NCBI GenBank assembly: GCA_014898415.1
Contig: RCTD01000006.1
Coordinates: forward strand, 2,046,001-2,110,000
Source of the DNA: Stromatinia cepivora
Taxonomy: Eukaryota > Ascomycota > Leotiomycetes > Helotiales > Sclerotiniaceae
Length of the DNA stretch: 64,000 nucleotides
Reading direction: 5' to 3'
Each line of letters opens with the position of its first letter. The stretch's first letter is position 1. The position numbers and the translations under genes were made by a program. Of the stretch, positions 1 to 12,281 are shown in pieces. The notes beneath the pieces are model-generated. The model saw only the letters and a list, made by a program, of their open reading frames with translations, had not been told where the DNA came from and made no database searches.

Positions 1-161
1 ATTTTTGGTATAGGAAATAGTAATATTGTTGATTATATAGGTTGAATTAAGGATTTATAATTCTAGTAGGAGTAGAATTGAGGTTATCCCTAAATATGGT
101 CTGTGCACCATTGTGGTCTTGTGACCTCAATTCTAATCCTATGATGGCCTCATTTCCAACA
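1..161 (-). mobile_element. Copia LTR, cut by window edge
   Basis: This stretch aligns end to end with the two 166-bp LTRs at 6974-7139 and 12282-12447, lacking only the first five bases, which lie outside the window. It ends in TTTCCAACA, which read on the minus strand is the TGTTGG start of the LTR. The sequence just to its right is not a polypurine tract but the body of another repeat. It is therefore either a solo LTR or the 5' LTR of an element extending left out of the window, not a 3' LTR. Confidence 0.85.
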
Positions 162-300
162 TACGATACAATATCGATGGATCTACGATGGTTTTACAAA
201 AAAATATACAATACAATATCGATAAATCTACAATGGTTTTACGAAAATATATACAATATAATATCGAATGATATCCAAACCGATAGTTTTAAAAAGGTTA
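162..300 (+). repeat. Tandem array, about 45-bp unit
   Basis: The motif ATACAATATCGAT recurs at about 171, 216 and 261, a 45-bp spacing. The units are the longer form of the 34-bp units at 4258-4530, with an extra GGATCTAC-type stretch. They occupy the same place, just upstream of a family B LTR, in both elements. Confidence 0.7.
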
Positions 301-516
301 TATAATACAATATCGAATAATATTAGTCTTGATTGGATATTTCAATTTAAATAGTTTCATTTCAATATTAAAAGCTTTCAAGAACGAAAGCTTCGGAAAG
401 GAAGACTTTGTTACAAACTTCAACTACAAAACAAAGGCTAGCCGAAAACAGACTGAATTGTATACTAATTTGAAGAGTTTTCATTTATATAAAGAAAGAA
501 TTCTTCAATACAATTG

Positions 517-867
517 TGTTACGACAGGTAACAATTAGGTCACGGGATTAGCAATACACGTGATGCTAGGACTCGAAGAACTCGAAGGCTTGGCCTTTCG
601 AGCCCTTCGATCGAGGAGAGCAAAAGAATCGAAACTCGATCCCCTCGCTCCCCTCAAACCACGAAGCATGAAGGTCTATATAATCAAAATGGATTTCCTT
701 TGTATAGAACTTCATATTCAAGATCAATCATTTAGTATACTCTACTATTAGTTACGAATAGTATATCATTATTATCATTACTTAAGTCCCTGCTTGACAT
801 CTAGTTATAAACCTACCTCGAAAGCCTAGAGCACTTCCACGTGATCTAGACGGCTACCCTCGTAACA
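517..867. mobile_element. Solo LTR, family D
   Basis: A 351-bp block begins TGTTACGACAGG and ends CTCGTAACA, with the TG...CA ends typical of LTRs. It is flanked by a perfect 5-bp duplication, AATTG at 512-516 and 868-872. It interrupts a family B LTR that resumes directly after it. Its base composition is less AT-rich than its surroundings, so it may be a younger insertion. No internal region is present, so it is a solo LTR left by recombination. Superfamily cannot be told from the LTR alone. Confidence 0.85.
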
Positions 868-955
868 AATTGAAGAAAATAATGAAAAGTCTTGATTCTA
901 AAACCAAACCTATTATTATTCGAATATTAGCCGATTCTTTGTCATGATTCTCACA

Positions 956-2388
956 AATGATTAGAATCTTATATATAATACAAAATACAATTTTATTTCG
1001 AAAATTTAGAAATCATTTAATGTTTTTTAGATTTTGTAGTTTATATATAATTTTGATTCCTTTAATGATCTTTGTGATAATTAATTTATTTTTCTTATAA
1101 TAAATAATTTGAATATTGTTTACAAAGAAAAGAATTATAGTAATATATTTTGGATTAATATATAAATATAATTCCTTTTTGTATTATATCGATTCTAGTT
1201 TTTCGAATATTCGAATGGAATCCCTAAATTATATAATTAGGTAATCTTGTAGATTATATAAAATTCGATCGATTATAATATTTTTGTTTGGGATTTTGTA
1301 TCTATCAGATAAATAATATACAATTGAAATACTAAAGTTATTATATAAAGTATTGATAAAGGTATTGATTATATAATATTATTTGATTTCGAAATCGTAT
1401 TTAACAATAATTGCTGTTATAATTTGAAATAATCAATTTATTAATATAATAATATAAATAATTTCAATAATACTTTTAATTTAAAGATCTTTTTGTATTA
1501 TTAAATATAAATAATAATAAATAATTAAATCTTGATTATTGTATTTATATATAAATATTTATTAAAAGAGAATCAATTTTATAAATTCCAATCCAAAATC
1601 GATTTTATATCAAGTTTTTTTAATCTTAAAATTATTAATTTCAAAATCATAATTTTATTCGAATTAATATTTCATTTGATGATCTTTTAATTAGTAATAA
1701 AAACAAAATAACTTTAGAATTGCGAATATATGAATTCGAGAAAGTGATATTATTTATAATTTATTGATTATAAATTAAATAAAAAATAATAATGGTTTTA
1801 TTTCAATTTTAATGATGATTATATTATGGATTATTATAAATTGAGAATATTCTTTTATATTGTTTATTCTTTGTTGATTAAACCAGAATATAAAATGAAA
1901 ATTGTTTAAATGAGATAAGTTTATTGAATTTGTTCTTTGAGATATAATGACTCTTATATAAAATTCAATATTGGGATTGTTCTTTTGATGGTATTATTAT
2001 ATATGTAATTGTTTTTGTATATATATTGATTGTTTTGGGATATAAGAATTAGATGATTCCTGAAAAAGAGATAATTCCGAATAATAATTGTATAATTGAA
2101 ATTTAGATGAATTGATCTAAACCCTGAGTATTTCAATCTTTATAATGTAAGTTTTTTTTAGATATTTGTTTGAAATTATAAATCTATAAGTTTTTTATAA
2201 ATCGATCAAATGAATATATAAAGTATAGTAATCTTTGTAATAATTAGATTTTCTTTATAGAATATTCTGATTGATCATTTTAGTATATATACTTTCTTTT
2301 GAAATATTGAAATTGATTGATTGGAATAGTTTCTAAATCATTTTTATATATATTACGGGGGATTTTGGTGGTATGATTAGTAGGCTTA
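956..2388. other. AT-rich degenerate sequence, no gene
   Basis: Very AT-rich sequence with only short spurious reading frames. It lies on the left of the family C insertion, so together with 5046-6973 it was contiguous before that insertion. The right-hand part carries Copia integrase remnants on the minus strand, so this part may be the decayed continuation of the same polyprotein. I could not recognise reverse transcriptase motifs in it. Confidence 0.4.
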
Positions 2389-2739
2389 TGTCACGGAAAG
2401 CCCTGTGATCCCCTGTATCCTACGAAGGATCAAAGCGTATGCTTTCCAATCGGAATGAAGGATCTTCTTGTTACGAACCTCAACTACGAAACTAGGGCTA
2501 GCCGAAAGCGGGCCGAATTGTACGCTAGTTTGAAGAGTTTTCACCTATATAGAGGGGAATTCTTCAATACCATTAGAAAGAAAGTAATGAAAAGTTTTGA
2601 TTCTAAACCTGAATCTATTGTTATTCGAATATTAATCGATTCTTTGCTGTGATTCTCATAATTCTTTTCATTCACCCTTGAAAGCAATTTGTCGGTTAAT
2701 TTTGGGAATAACCTTATTTTTTTCGATGTATAAAAGCCT

Positions 2740-2960
2740 TCGAATTTTATCAAAAACCCTTCAGAATATTATCGAAAAACCTTCGAAATTTACCTTCAAA
2801 ATATATACGAATTTGGCCTTGAAACGAATCTTCGAAAATCCTTCAGAATATTATCGAAAACCTTCAAAAACCCTTCGAAATTTACCCTCAAAATATATAC
2901 GAATTTGACTTCAAAACGAACCTTCGAAAACCCTTCAGAATATTATCGAAAATCTACAAA
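2740..2960 (+). repeat. Tandem units of 82-92 bp in element B
   Basis: The motif TTCAGAATATTATCGAAAA recurs at about 2760, 2842 and 2934, with matching spacer (CTTCGAAATTTACC..., ATATATACGAATTTG). Units differ by a 10-bp insertion. This is part of the non-coding body of the B element. Confidence 0.65.
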
Positions 2961-3239
2961 AATACTACAAAAAACCTTCGAATCAAGAAAATCAAGAAAA
3001 ACAAAAAAAAGGAATTGAAAAGATTTATTAAAAAAATATGAATATAATATACGAACCGAATCCTACCCTATTTTACGAAATTCGAAAGCAAATCCTTAAA
3101 TCATATAAATCATTCAAATAAAAGAATGAAAAAACGAAAGTATATAAAGAACCTTCGAAATCCCATCGGAAAATTGAAGAATTTGAATATAAAAGTTATT
3201 GGAAAAATTGAAGATATTGAAGTTGAAGATATTGAAATT

Positions 3240-3425
3240 GAAATGATGATAATAAAACCTTTAGTACTACTTTTGAAGAATACAAGAAGCAGATTTATAT
3301 ATGATAATGATAAAGCCTTTAATACTACCCTTGAAGAGTACAATGAGCAGATTCATATATAATAATGATGATGATAAAGCCTTTGATATTACTCTTAAAG
3401 AGTATAATAAACGAATTCATATGTA
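3240..3425 (+). repeat. Tandem units of about 57-64 bp in element B
   Basis: Three units each contain AAAGCCTTT (or AAACCTTT), then ACTAC/ATTAC..TTGAAGA, then CAGATTTATATAT-like sequence, starting near 3255, 3312 and 3376. The units keep an open frame that reads roughly KAFNTTLEEYNEQIHI. This could be a remnant of a repetitive coding segment or chance. Confidence 0.55.
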
Positions 3426-3877
3426 ATACTAGTTATATTTCTGTTTCAAACAGAACCCTAACGGAATACTTGAAGTCTTTTCCTTTTAACGGAATGCTAT
3501 ATCTCTTTCAAAAGGAGGGATGAAGTTAACCTTTGTATGATTTTAGAGGATCATTGGTGAAAACTGATTGCAAATAATCGGATCCATATCAGAAAGTTAA
3601 TATATTAATTGAAAACGAAATAGTATTTATATTGGAATCATCATTTTTTTGATATAGATTGAATTGATGTATTGATGGATATAATATATTTATATTTCAA
3701 ATTTCAAAAGAAAAAGCAAATTGAAAACCCCCCTCCCTTTTATTATTTACCGAACCTATAGGATCATTGAAATCGACAAGGACGTCGATCCAAAAAGGGA
3801 GGCATCAATATCCCTTACTTATTATATCGAAAACATATCGAATTCGAAATCAATACTCCCTATCTGTTGCATCGAAA

Positions 3878-3985
3878 GTATACCGAATCCGAATCGAAAG
3901 CATACCGAATCAAAATCGAAAGTATACCGAATCCGAATCGAAAGTATACCGAATCCGAATCGAAAGTATACTGAATTGAAAGTAT
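3878..3985 (+). repeat. 22-bp tandem array in element B
   Basis: Four full units and a shortened fifth of the form GTATACCGAATCCGAATCG plus AAA follow each other without gaps. This is satellite-like sequence within the B element. Confidence 0.75.
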
Positions 3986-4257
3986 ACCTATCGAAATCGT
4001 ATCGAAATTGTACCGAAATTGTACCGAAATTGAATTGAAAGTGAATCGAAAATGAATATATATATAAAGATTTTTAAATAATATTAAAAAGTTTTTAAAG
4101 AAATGAAAATGCTGAACTTTATAAAATGAAGATGTAAGCATTATAATTTCATTATTGAAGGAATTATTATGGATTTAATCATTATATAGAGTTCTCCATT
4201 GGAGTTTCAGTTCGGCCGACTATTGTAGAGTTAGGAATAAAGGAATTGAAGAATTGA

Positions 4258-4530
4258 AAGGGTTTCGATGAATCTACGATGATTCTACGAAAAGGCATAC
4301 TATACAATATCGATGGATCTACAATGGTTTTATGAAAAGGCATACAATACAATATCGATGGTTCTACGAAAAGGCATACAATACAATATCGATGGTTCTA
4401 CGAAAAGGCATACAATACAATATCAATAGTTTTACGAAAAGGCATACAATATAATATCGATGGTTTCACGAAAAGGCATACAATACAATATCGATGGTTT
4501 CATAAAAAAGCATACAATACAACATCGAAT
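4258..4530 (+). repeat. 34-bp tandem array in element B
   Basis: The motif GGCATACAATACAATATCGA recurs every 34 bp at 4339, 4373, 4407, 4441, 4475 and (mutated) 4509. A longer 45-bp type unit comes first. The array lies just before the 3' LTR. Related units lie at 162-300 before another B LTR, so the array belongs to the family rather than to this copy only. Confidence 0.85.
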
Positions 4531-5045
4531 GATATTGATTTTGATTAAATATTTCAACTTAAATGGTTTCATTTCAAAGGCTTTCGAGGACGAAAGCCTC
4601 GGAAAGAAGGGTTCTGTTACGAACCTCAACTACGAAACTAGGGCTAGCCGAAAGCGGGCCGAATTGTACGTTAGTTTGAAGAGTTTTCATCTATATAAAG
4701 GGGAATTCTTCAATATCATTAGAAAGAAAGTAATGAAAAGTTTTGATTCTAAACCCGAACTTATTGTTATTCGAATATTAATCGATTCTTTGCTGTGATT
4801 CTCACACTTCTAGCCCTTACCAATCTACCGATTGATAAGATGATCCTGATATACTAATAAACAAAGATCTAGCTTAATTAAGGTATATATCAGCTAGATA
4901 ACCACTCATTTGTTCTATATATACAGCTCTTGATTCATATAATCAAGGGCAAATCATTCAATTCTTTTACTCTACCAATCACGTGTACCACCTATTCCCC
5001 GATCCCTGAAAGTGCTCTGTAATCATACTATCCCGTGATAGCTTA

Positions 5046-6973
5046 TATTTCATATTTTTTATATTAATATATTCAATGAAGTTGGGATTTGTATTATTGT
5101 TATAAGTATCTCTTTGAGTAATATCAATATTTTTATTTGTAAGATATAGTTATTCCTTAATGAAAGAATTAATTTCTTTAATTTTTTTAATAAAAGGATC
5201 GATTGATATTTGTATATCTTTATTATATATTTTATCATTATTATTTAAAGGATTAAATGGATTGAATAATCCTAAATCGATTTTTTTATTTTTATTATTA
5301 TTTTTTAGATTATATTTATTTTTGAAATTAGTTCGTTTATAGATAGTAAATTTAAAGTATATTTAATAGATAAATTAAGGGTTTTTCAATTTGTGAAAAT
5401 AAGTAGATAAATGAAATCATTATAATTGTTTTTGTTTTGAATAATTGTTTTATTCATTTTGATATAATTTTATATATTAAGGGCTTTAGTAAATTGTTTA
5501 AGCTCTTTTGTAATATAAATATTGATCATTTGATTGATAGAGTTTATATAATAAATAAACTTTTCATTAAATGTTATATTTCGAATAATAATAATTCTAT
5601 TGAATTTGGATATCTATATATAGTAGATCAATATATTTAGAATATAGTTTATTAAATATTTAATATATGTTCAAGGATTAGTTGTGTATTATTTCCTATT
5701 AATTCTAGCTTCTCTATTTTTATTCAAAAGATAAATTCAGTATTTATATCTATAGATTTCATTTTAATTAAAATGAAGATCGTTAAATATTTTTTTTTAT
5801 AAATAAAGGATTGTTTTTACAAAGATAATTATAGAATTTTATATCGAACACTTTATTAAACGATTTGAAGAATTTGATCTTCAAAGGATTTATATTATAT
5901 AAGTAAATAATAATTTGTGTTATTTCTATTTATAATTTGTTTAATAAATCTATTATGATTTATATTTTTATTTGTTTTATAATTATTTTTTGTTCTGTAT
6001 ATTCTGATCCTTTATTAGGTTTATATATATGAGATAAAGATAGTTCGAATTCGATATTCTTTTATTCGATCTATTTTTCAAATAATATGGCTTTTATGAT
6101 TTCAATAATAGATATATCATTATTCTGTTTGATTTTTATAATTGCTAGATTGTATTTATGATAAATTTAGATTATAAAGTTTTGGATAATTATAAATACT
6201 TTATTATATATTTTATAATAGATAGAATATAAAAAGATTTTGTTATTATATATTTCTTTAATCAATAGGAATTATAATATATTGTTATATTCTTTATCGA
6301 AATCAAAAAGATTCTATTGGATTTTGTAGAAAGATTAAAATGATTGATGATTATTTAGAATACAAGAAATGATTTGTTTTGTATAAATATAAGTACAATT
6401 AATATAATTGAAATAAATGATACCTATTATTTTGATATTTTATATTACAAATATTAAATATTCAAAAACTTCCTTCCCTAAATATTCAGAATATTTATAT
6501 TATATTTCATTTATATTTTCTTTTGAAAAAAAAGCATTATAAAAATAATAAAATACTTTATTTATTTTTCTGTTTATTATTGAGTATATTATAAAAAAAC
6601 TATTTATAAAAATAAATAAAAGAATATTCAAATAAATGAAAAATGATTTATATTTTGTGAATATAAGATTTTCAATATAAATATATTAAATAATTATTAT
6701 ACTATTTATATAATCTTCTTTACAAAGAATATAATCATATTTTGAGAATTATAAATTAGCTTTCTTTAATCAAATCTTTAAAATAATATTAATATAAAAA
6801 CCAAAAATGAATATTATATTATTCAAAATTAAATTATTATTGAAATAATCTTCTTTTTTAATAATCCCTTTAATAATACGAATTCTATATTTTAGGATTT
6901 GAAAACTAAAAATATTTGTTTTTATAAAATTATTAAGATTAAATAGTTAATATTGATGATTATTTAATAAAGA
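5046..6973 (-). pseudogene. Degraded Copia polyprotein, integrase part
   Basis: The minus strand between about 6330 and 5350 can be read, across many stops, as a Copia integrase. There is a stretch KNIEFELSLSHIYKPNKGSE (the E-F-x-x-S-x-P-x-T-x-x-x-N-G region around the last catalytic acidic residue), then YLYNINPLKIKFFKSFNKV (the usual YLxNRxPxxxxxxKxPxE block), then the IRNITFNEKF linker that normally precedes reverse transcriptase. It differs from the Copia element at 6974-12447. The 3' half is missing or decayed, and the family C insertion cuts it. Extreme AT richness and stops fit RIP. Confidence 0.5.
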
Positions 6974-7139
6974 TGTTAACTTTTGGTGCAGGAAGTAGTA
7001 GTATTGTTGACTATATAGGTTGAACTAAGGATTTATAATTCTAGTAGGAGTAGAATTGAAATTATCCTCAAATATGGTTTGTGTACTATTGTGATTACAT
7101 AACCTCAATTCTAATTCTATGATGGCCTCATTTCCAATA
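6974..7139 (-). repeat. 3' LTR of the Copia element
   Basis: 166 bp. On the minus strand it runs from TATTGGAAATGAGG (TGTTGG before mutation) to ...AAAGTTAACA. By hand alignment it differs from the 5' LTR at about 22 positions, and every difference I found is a transition. Confidence 0.88.
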
Positions 7140-7171
7140 CTTCCTTATTGAGGATATTCTATTCGATCCTC

Positions 7172-10100
7172 CTAGGCTACTAATCCTAATATTTTCTTGA
7201 ACCTTTCAAAAGCAATCCTTGTACAAGGCTTCGTCATTCCGTCGGCAACTATATTGTATGTATTGATATAATTAGTAGCGATTTTCTCCTTTTCTATCAA
7301 ATCTCTAATGAAATAATAATTGATATCTATATATTTAGATCGTTTATGTAAATATAGATTTTTGGTTAAAGCTAAAGCACCCTGATTGTTATTAAGCATC
7401 TGAACTGTATCTCTGTTTTTTCTAATATAATTTAATCTGAATAAATCTTTGATTATTTGTACAATCTATCTCTTTTATTTAATAAATATTGTCATTACAA
7501 TATATTCTGATTCTACACTAAAGATAATTACAAACATTTGTTTCTTGTTAATCTACAATATAAGATCTTTATAGAATATCACAACTCCCTTTGAAACACT
7601 TTTCCGGTTATATTTGTTATTAGTTTAATCTGTATCTGTATATACTTTTATTATATTATCAAATATATTATATTCTTTGCAGATATCAGATTGTACTTCT
7701 TTTGATCCGAATCATAGTTTTTATTTGATTATTGATCGTAAATATTATATCAGATTCTTTAAAATTATAATATGATGTTTTGCTAGTTTTGCTATAAATT
7801 ATGAAAATCTTCCAATTGAAAATGTTATATTTGATTGAATATATATTATTGAATAGATTACACTTTTTATTCATTATTGATATTCATTTATATCTACTAG
7901 TTCATCGTTGTCGATTGCTAGCCAGAGATAAATATAATCCATTATTAATAGTTTCTTGGTTTGATATTATCTATATATAATACTATATTTAATTAATATA
8001 ATATCAAGATATTCTTCTTGATTCATAATTAATATATATATTTTTCTATTACAAATAATTCTAATACCTAGGATTTTATTAATCTCCCCTAGATTCTTAG
8101 TATTAAAACGGATTGATAGCTTTTTATTGAATCAAATGATTTACAATGATATATATGATACAATAACGATATCGTCGATATATACCAATAATATTATATT
8201 ACAATCTTTAAATATATATAGATATAAATCTATCAAATTTTATATAAAGCTTATACCTAAAAGCTCTTTTTTCAATAGTAAACTCCAATTCCTTCCAATT
8301 TGCTTTAAATTATATAAACTTTGTAGAATTTGTAATATATATCCCTTTTCGATTTTGATACCTTAAAATGGTTTGAGATAGATTTCTTTCTTTAAATACA
8401 ATTCAATAAAGGCATTTTTGATATCGAAATATAAGTATTCCAAATTTTCTTTTATGATAATAATTAGGAATAATTTGAATATATTTAGTTTCATTATTGA
8501 TACAAATATTTCGTTATAATCTTTTCCTAATATTTGATTGAACCCCTGAATCATTAATCTTATCTTGAATCGTTTTATTTTATTATTCTTTGTTTTAATT
8601 ATAAATACTTATTTTATCAAAATCAGATTATTTCCTTTAGGGAATATATATTCTTCCTACGTACTATTTTGAATCAAAGATATGATTTCCTTTTAGATAG
8701 CTTTCTTCTATTTTTCAAAATGTTTTCAATCTGATATTATTTTTTTATAAATTCTTAATATTTTGATTTCTAGAACTTCTTTAGCCGGATATATTATACT
8801 TTCTATATTATTTATATCTATTAACGAAATTATGAAATCTGAAACGATTTTATCTTTGATATAAGAGTCTATTTTATAAATGATTAGAATTGTAATTATA
8901 ATATATTCTACATTTTCTTGAGTTTTGGTTTATATAGATATTATAATCAATATTCTTATAATCTTGTTTTTCTATTCTTTTTCAAAATCTTGTTCTATAT
9001 CTCTTTTCCGTTTTTGTATTAGATATTTTAAAAATTCGTTTTCAAAATCTATTATATTCTTTTATTCGATTTCAAATGATTATGGATTTACTTTGTTTTC
9101 TAATTCTATTGAAATAGATTTATTAGCAAAATTTAAAACAATCTTAAATTTTGTTTCCGATATAGATTCAAGATTTACAAAAGTTAATTTTTAGATTGGA
9201 ATTTTTGGAATAATGGATTCGATATCTAAAGTATTCTTGAAAAAAGATTCTTGATTTGTTTTCTAGATATTGTTATCTTTATCTTTATTGTATATTGATA
9301 TTGATATATCTAATTTATCTAATTTCAATTCGATAATTAGAATACTTAATATAATCATTAAATTCAATATAATATCTATTGAAGAGAATATTTGGAACAA
9401 AAGTGATACAGATATCATATTTGATATTAAGGATGGAGAAGATACTTTATTTATTGCTGATCTATTATAAGATCTTTGATTTAATTTTATATTCTTTGTT
9501 CTTTATAAATCTGATTTACAATTTCTTAATTTAAGATCCAAATCTCTTTTTCGATAAGATTCATCTATAATTACTTTATTTGATCGAAATATATAATTTA
9601 ACTCTAGAGAATATATTTTGATATATTTGTTTATAACTTTTGAGTATCCTAGAAATATATCGATTCTCGAAATGTTCTATAACTTGTTATATCTTTGCCT
9701 TTTCGGAATAATCTTGGGATTGATATAAATATAACATTTACTCCTTTAGATTTTGTATATCTTTATATTTAGTATTATATTTATAAAAGCTTTTATAAAA
9801 GATCAATTTATTTCATTTATATCAAAATCAATATTAATACAATTTCTGATATAAATATTATATTCTATAATTTCATCCCAAAACTTTAATAATAATCCAG
9901 CTTTTTTTAGTATTATTTTTATATCTATTTTTGTAATCCTTATATTTTATTTTGTAGATCCGTTTTAATATAAAAAGATAATTGTTGTAATTTCGAATTG
10001 TATACTTGATGATTATTTACAAATAATTTATAGGAGTTTCAATATATTATTAGTTTTGGTTATAATGATCTTTTCTTTAATAATCAATTCCATCTCTTTT

Positions 10101-10780
10101 TTTTAAATTTTCAATATTTGAATTGTATTATTCTTTTGTTTAAATAATATAATCCAATTTACTTTTGTACAATTATCGATAATCAATATAAAATAACGAT
10201 TCCTTTGAATCGATTTTGGGAATGGTTTTGTAATATCGAAATGTATAAATTCAAATCTCTTTGATTTATATAGATTCAATTATTTCGGAATACAATTGAT
10301 CATTTTGATGAGTATATATATTTTACAAATATCTAATTCAATTGGGATCTTTATTGATTTGATTATATTGAATACTTTGTATAGATTTTTAATTTTGTTT
10401 GGATCTAAATGATTGAATCTTCGATATTATAATAAATATCTCTTTTTCTTTTTGAATATTAATTCGTTATCGACATTTTTGATATTATCGATTATCTCTA
10501 AAGAAAAGCCTTTTTCCTGATCATTTTGATATACACTTAAATAAAGAATTATATTCTTGTATCCTTTAATTATATATGAAATTATATATATTCTATCTTG
10601 TATTTTAATACAGATGATTTTCTTATTATCCTTTTTGAAATATATATAATAAGAATTGAATTCCTTTTGCAATTCTATTTCGCAAATCCTTTTTCCTAAC
10701 AATAGGTTTATTCTTAACCTTAGTATATATAATATATTTGAGAATAACATTTTAAAACCATCTTTATATATTATATTCAT
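7172..10780 (-). pseudogene. Copia pol remnants (PR, IN, RT, RNase H)
   Basis: Recognisable blocks on the minus strand are as follows. At 10780-10427, FSNILYILRLRINLLLGKRI is the protease-to-pre-integrase segment. Around 10330-10160, KRFEFIHFDITKPFPKSI is the start of the integrase core with its catalytic Asp. At 8554-8363, MIQGFNQILGKDYNEIF and YFDIKNAFIELYLKKEIYLK are the reverse transcriptase fingers and first Asp motif. At 7399-7172, NNQGALALTKNLYLHKRSKY with DINYYFIRDLIE and the ADGMTKP motif is the RNase H C terminus. Dozens of stops and AT-biased codons between blocks show the gene is dead. Confidence 0.85.
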
Positions 10781-12281
10781 TAAACTTTAATAATAATAAT
10801 ATATTATTCCTTTATCAACTTTTATCCTTCATTTAATAATAGAATCTATTGATCTGAATAATAAAGATTGATTAGATATATATAAAGAAATATTTATATC
10901 AATATATTATTTGTTAGGAAAAGCTTTACTAATAATCTCCTTTGTTAAATTGCAATTCCTTTATTATATTCTCAATATCGAAATCTGATTCAAAGATATT
11001 ATTAACAAAATGTATTTGATCTTTTTTATTGAAATAAATCTTCTTCGAATTCAATAATCCCTTTTTCTTTTGATAACGAAAGTAATTGTAAAGAAATTTA
11101 TTAATTTATATTAAATATAAACAATCTTGTATATAATAATCTTTCTTTTGATATAAATCGCAAATATTATTTGGGATCTCGAAATCTGATTCTTAATATC
11201 GAAAAATATACCTAAATCTTTTCGTAATTTGTATTCGTTTTGATCTATCCTTAAAATAAAATTCCTTAATCTGTAAATACTTAATCTTATCATTGATACT
11301 AAAATTGATTTGGATATCCAATATATCCATTATTCTTTAATAATCGATTGGAAGATTATATATTAAAACCAAAAATAAAACAATATTTTGATATACTGAT
11401 CAATAGTTTTCGTTTATATTTTCTAATTTCCTTCTATATTCTTTCAATTTGTTCTAAACTTCGATAATAATTATATCAGAATAGATATCAGATTGGAATT
11501 TGAAGTTCTGGATTATCGTTATATATATATTGATTATAACTATATTGATTCTAATATATTTTGATTTAAAATATCTCCAAAATATATATACTATTGAATA
11601 TTCATTGATAAAGACTTTATTGTTATCATTAAATGTTGTGCAAATATATGATAATATATTCACTTTGTTCTTTAAGTATTCCGATTTCAATTCGATATTG
11701 TAATATATATGATCATTGATTTTGTAAATAGATGCTATATTGGGTTCTGGAATCTATATATATTCATTTAATATTTGATCAATTGTATAAAACCATCCTT
11801 TCCCTTTCAATTGTATCTTTGTTTATCTGAATTATTACTTATAATTATTTTGATCGAACTTCGAAGAGTTGTTTGATTCCAATATTGTAAAGGTTTCTTA
11901 CTATTTGATAGGTATCGAAGATAATCCTCAGGTTTTTAAGATGGTCTTAAAAAATGTACCGCAAATAGATTCAGAATAATAAAAAAAAATATAAAAAATA
12001 AAACAATAAGAAAATTCATAAAATCATATTATAATGTATTTTCTTGTAATTATACAAACTTGCTCTTCGCTTTTACTATAATTCTGTATCGATACTGTGC
12101 AAACTGCTCTCCGCTTTGGTTTATAATATTGTAAGTTATAAACTGTATTATCATATTTCAATTTTGCTTCGATAATACTATATGAAAACTCTGATTTTCA
12201 TTCTATTTCACCTCTATTAGCTATACTAATCCTTTCTTGATTTGCTTTCTGATCACTACTATACAACCGAATCTTATAACC

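Larger units (their letters stand above)
162..955 (+). mobile_element. Truncated family B element, 3' end
   Basis: This is the right end of an element related to the complete one at 2469-4806. It has a short array of degenerate units, then the conserved pre-LTR hairpin (AAGCTTTC/GAAAGCTT near 373-392), then a polypurine tract GGAAAGGAAGA (395-405), then a family B LTR from 409 to 955. That LTR is interrupted by solo LTR D (517-867 plus its duplicated target), leaving about 191 bp, the usual family length. The left part of the element is missing; its remains end at the Copia LTR at 161. The copy is more AT-rich than its relatives, consistent with stronger RIP. Confidence 0.75.
2469..4806 (+). 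mobile_element. Complete family B non-autonomous LTR element
   Basis: Two direct 192-bp LTRs (2469-2660 and 4615-4806) start TGTTACGAACC and end TGATTCTCA(C/T)A. They bound a 2,338-bp element flanked by CTTCT at 2464-2468 and 4807-4811. The intact C copy at 28556 shows the empty site with one target copy (CTACT). A purine tract GGAAAGAAGGG precedes the 3' LTR, giving plus orientation. The 1.95-kb interior has no coding potential for gag or pol. It consists of several tandem arrays plus spacer, so the element must move using proteins from another retrotransposon, as TRIM or LARD elements do. A clear primer binding site was not identified. Confidence 0.88.
2389..5040. mobile_element. Solo LTR, family C, split by a B element
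   Basis: The left half (2389-2468) starts TGTCACGGAAAGCC and the right half (4812-5040) ends ATCCCGTGATA. Joined, they give 309 bp, exactly the length of the uninterrupted copy at 28556-28864. The split halves are flanked by a perfect 5-bp target duplication GCTTA (2384-2388 and 5041-5045). The B element sits inside with its own duplication CTTCT. Both C copies end in TA rather than the canonical CA. C is older than the B insertion. Confidence 0.9.
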
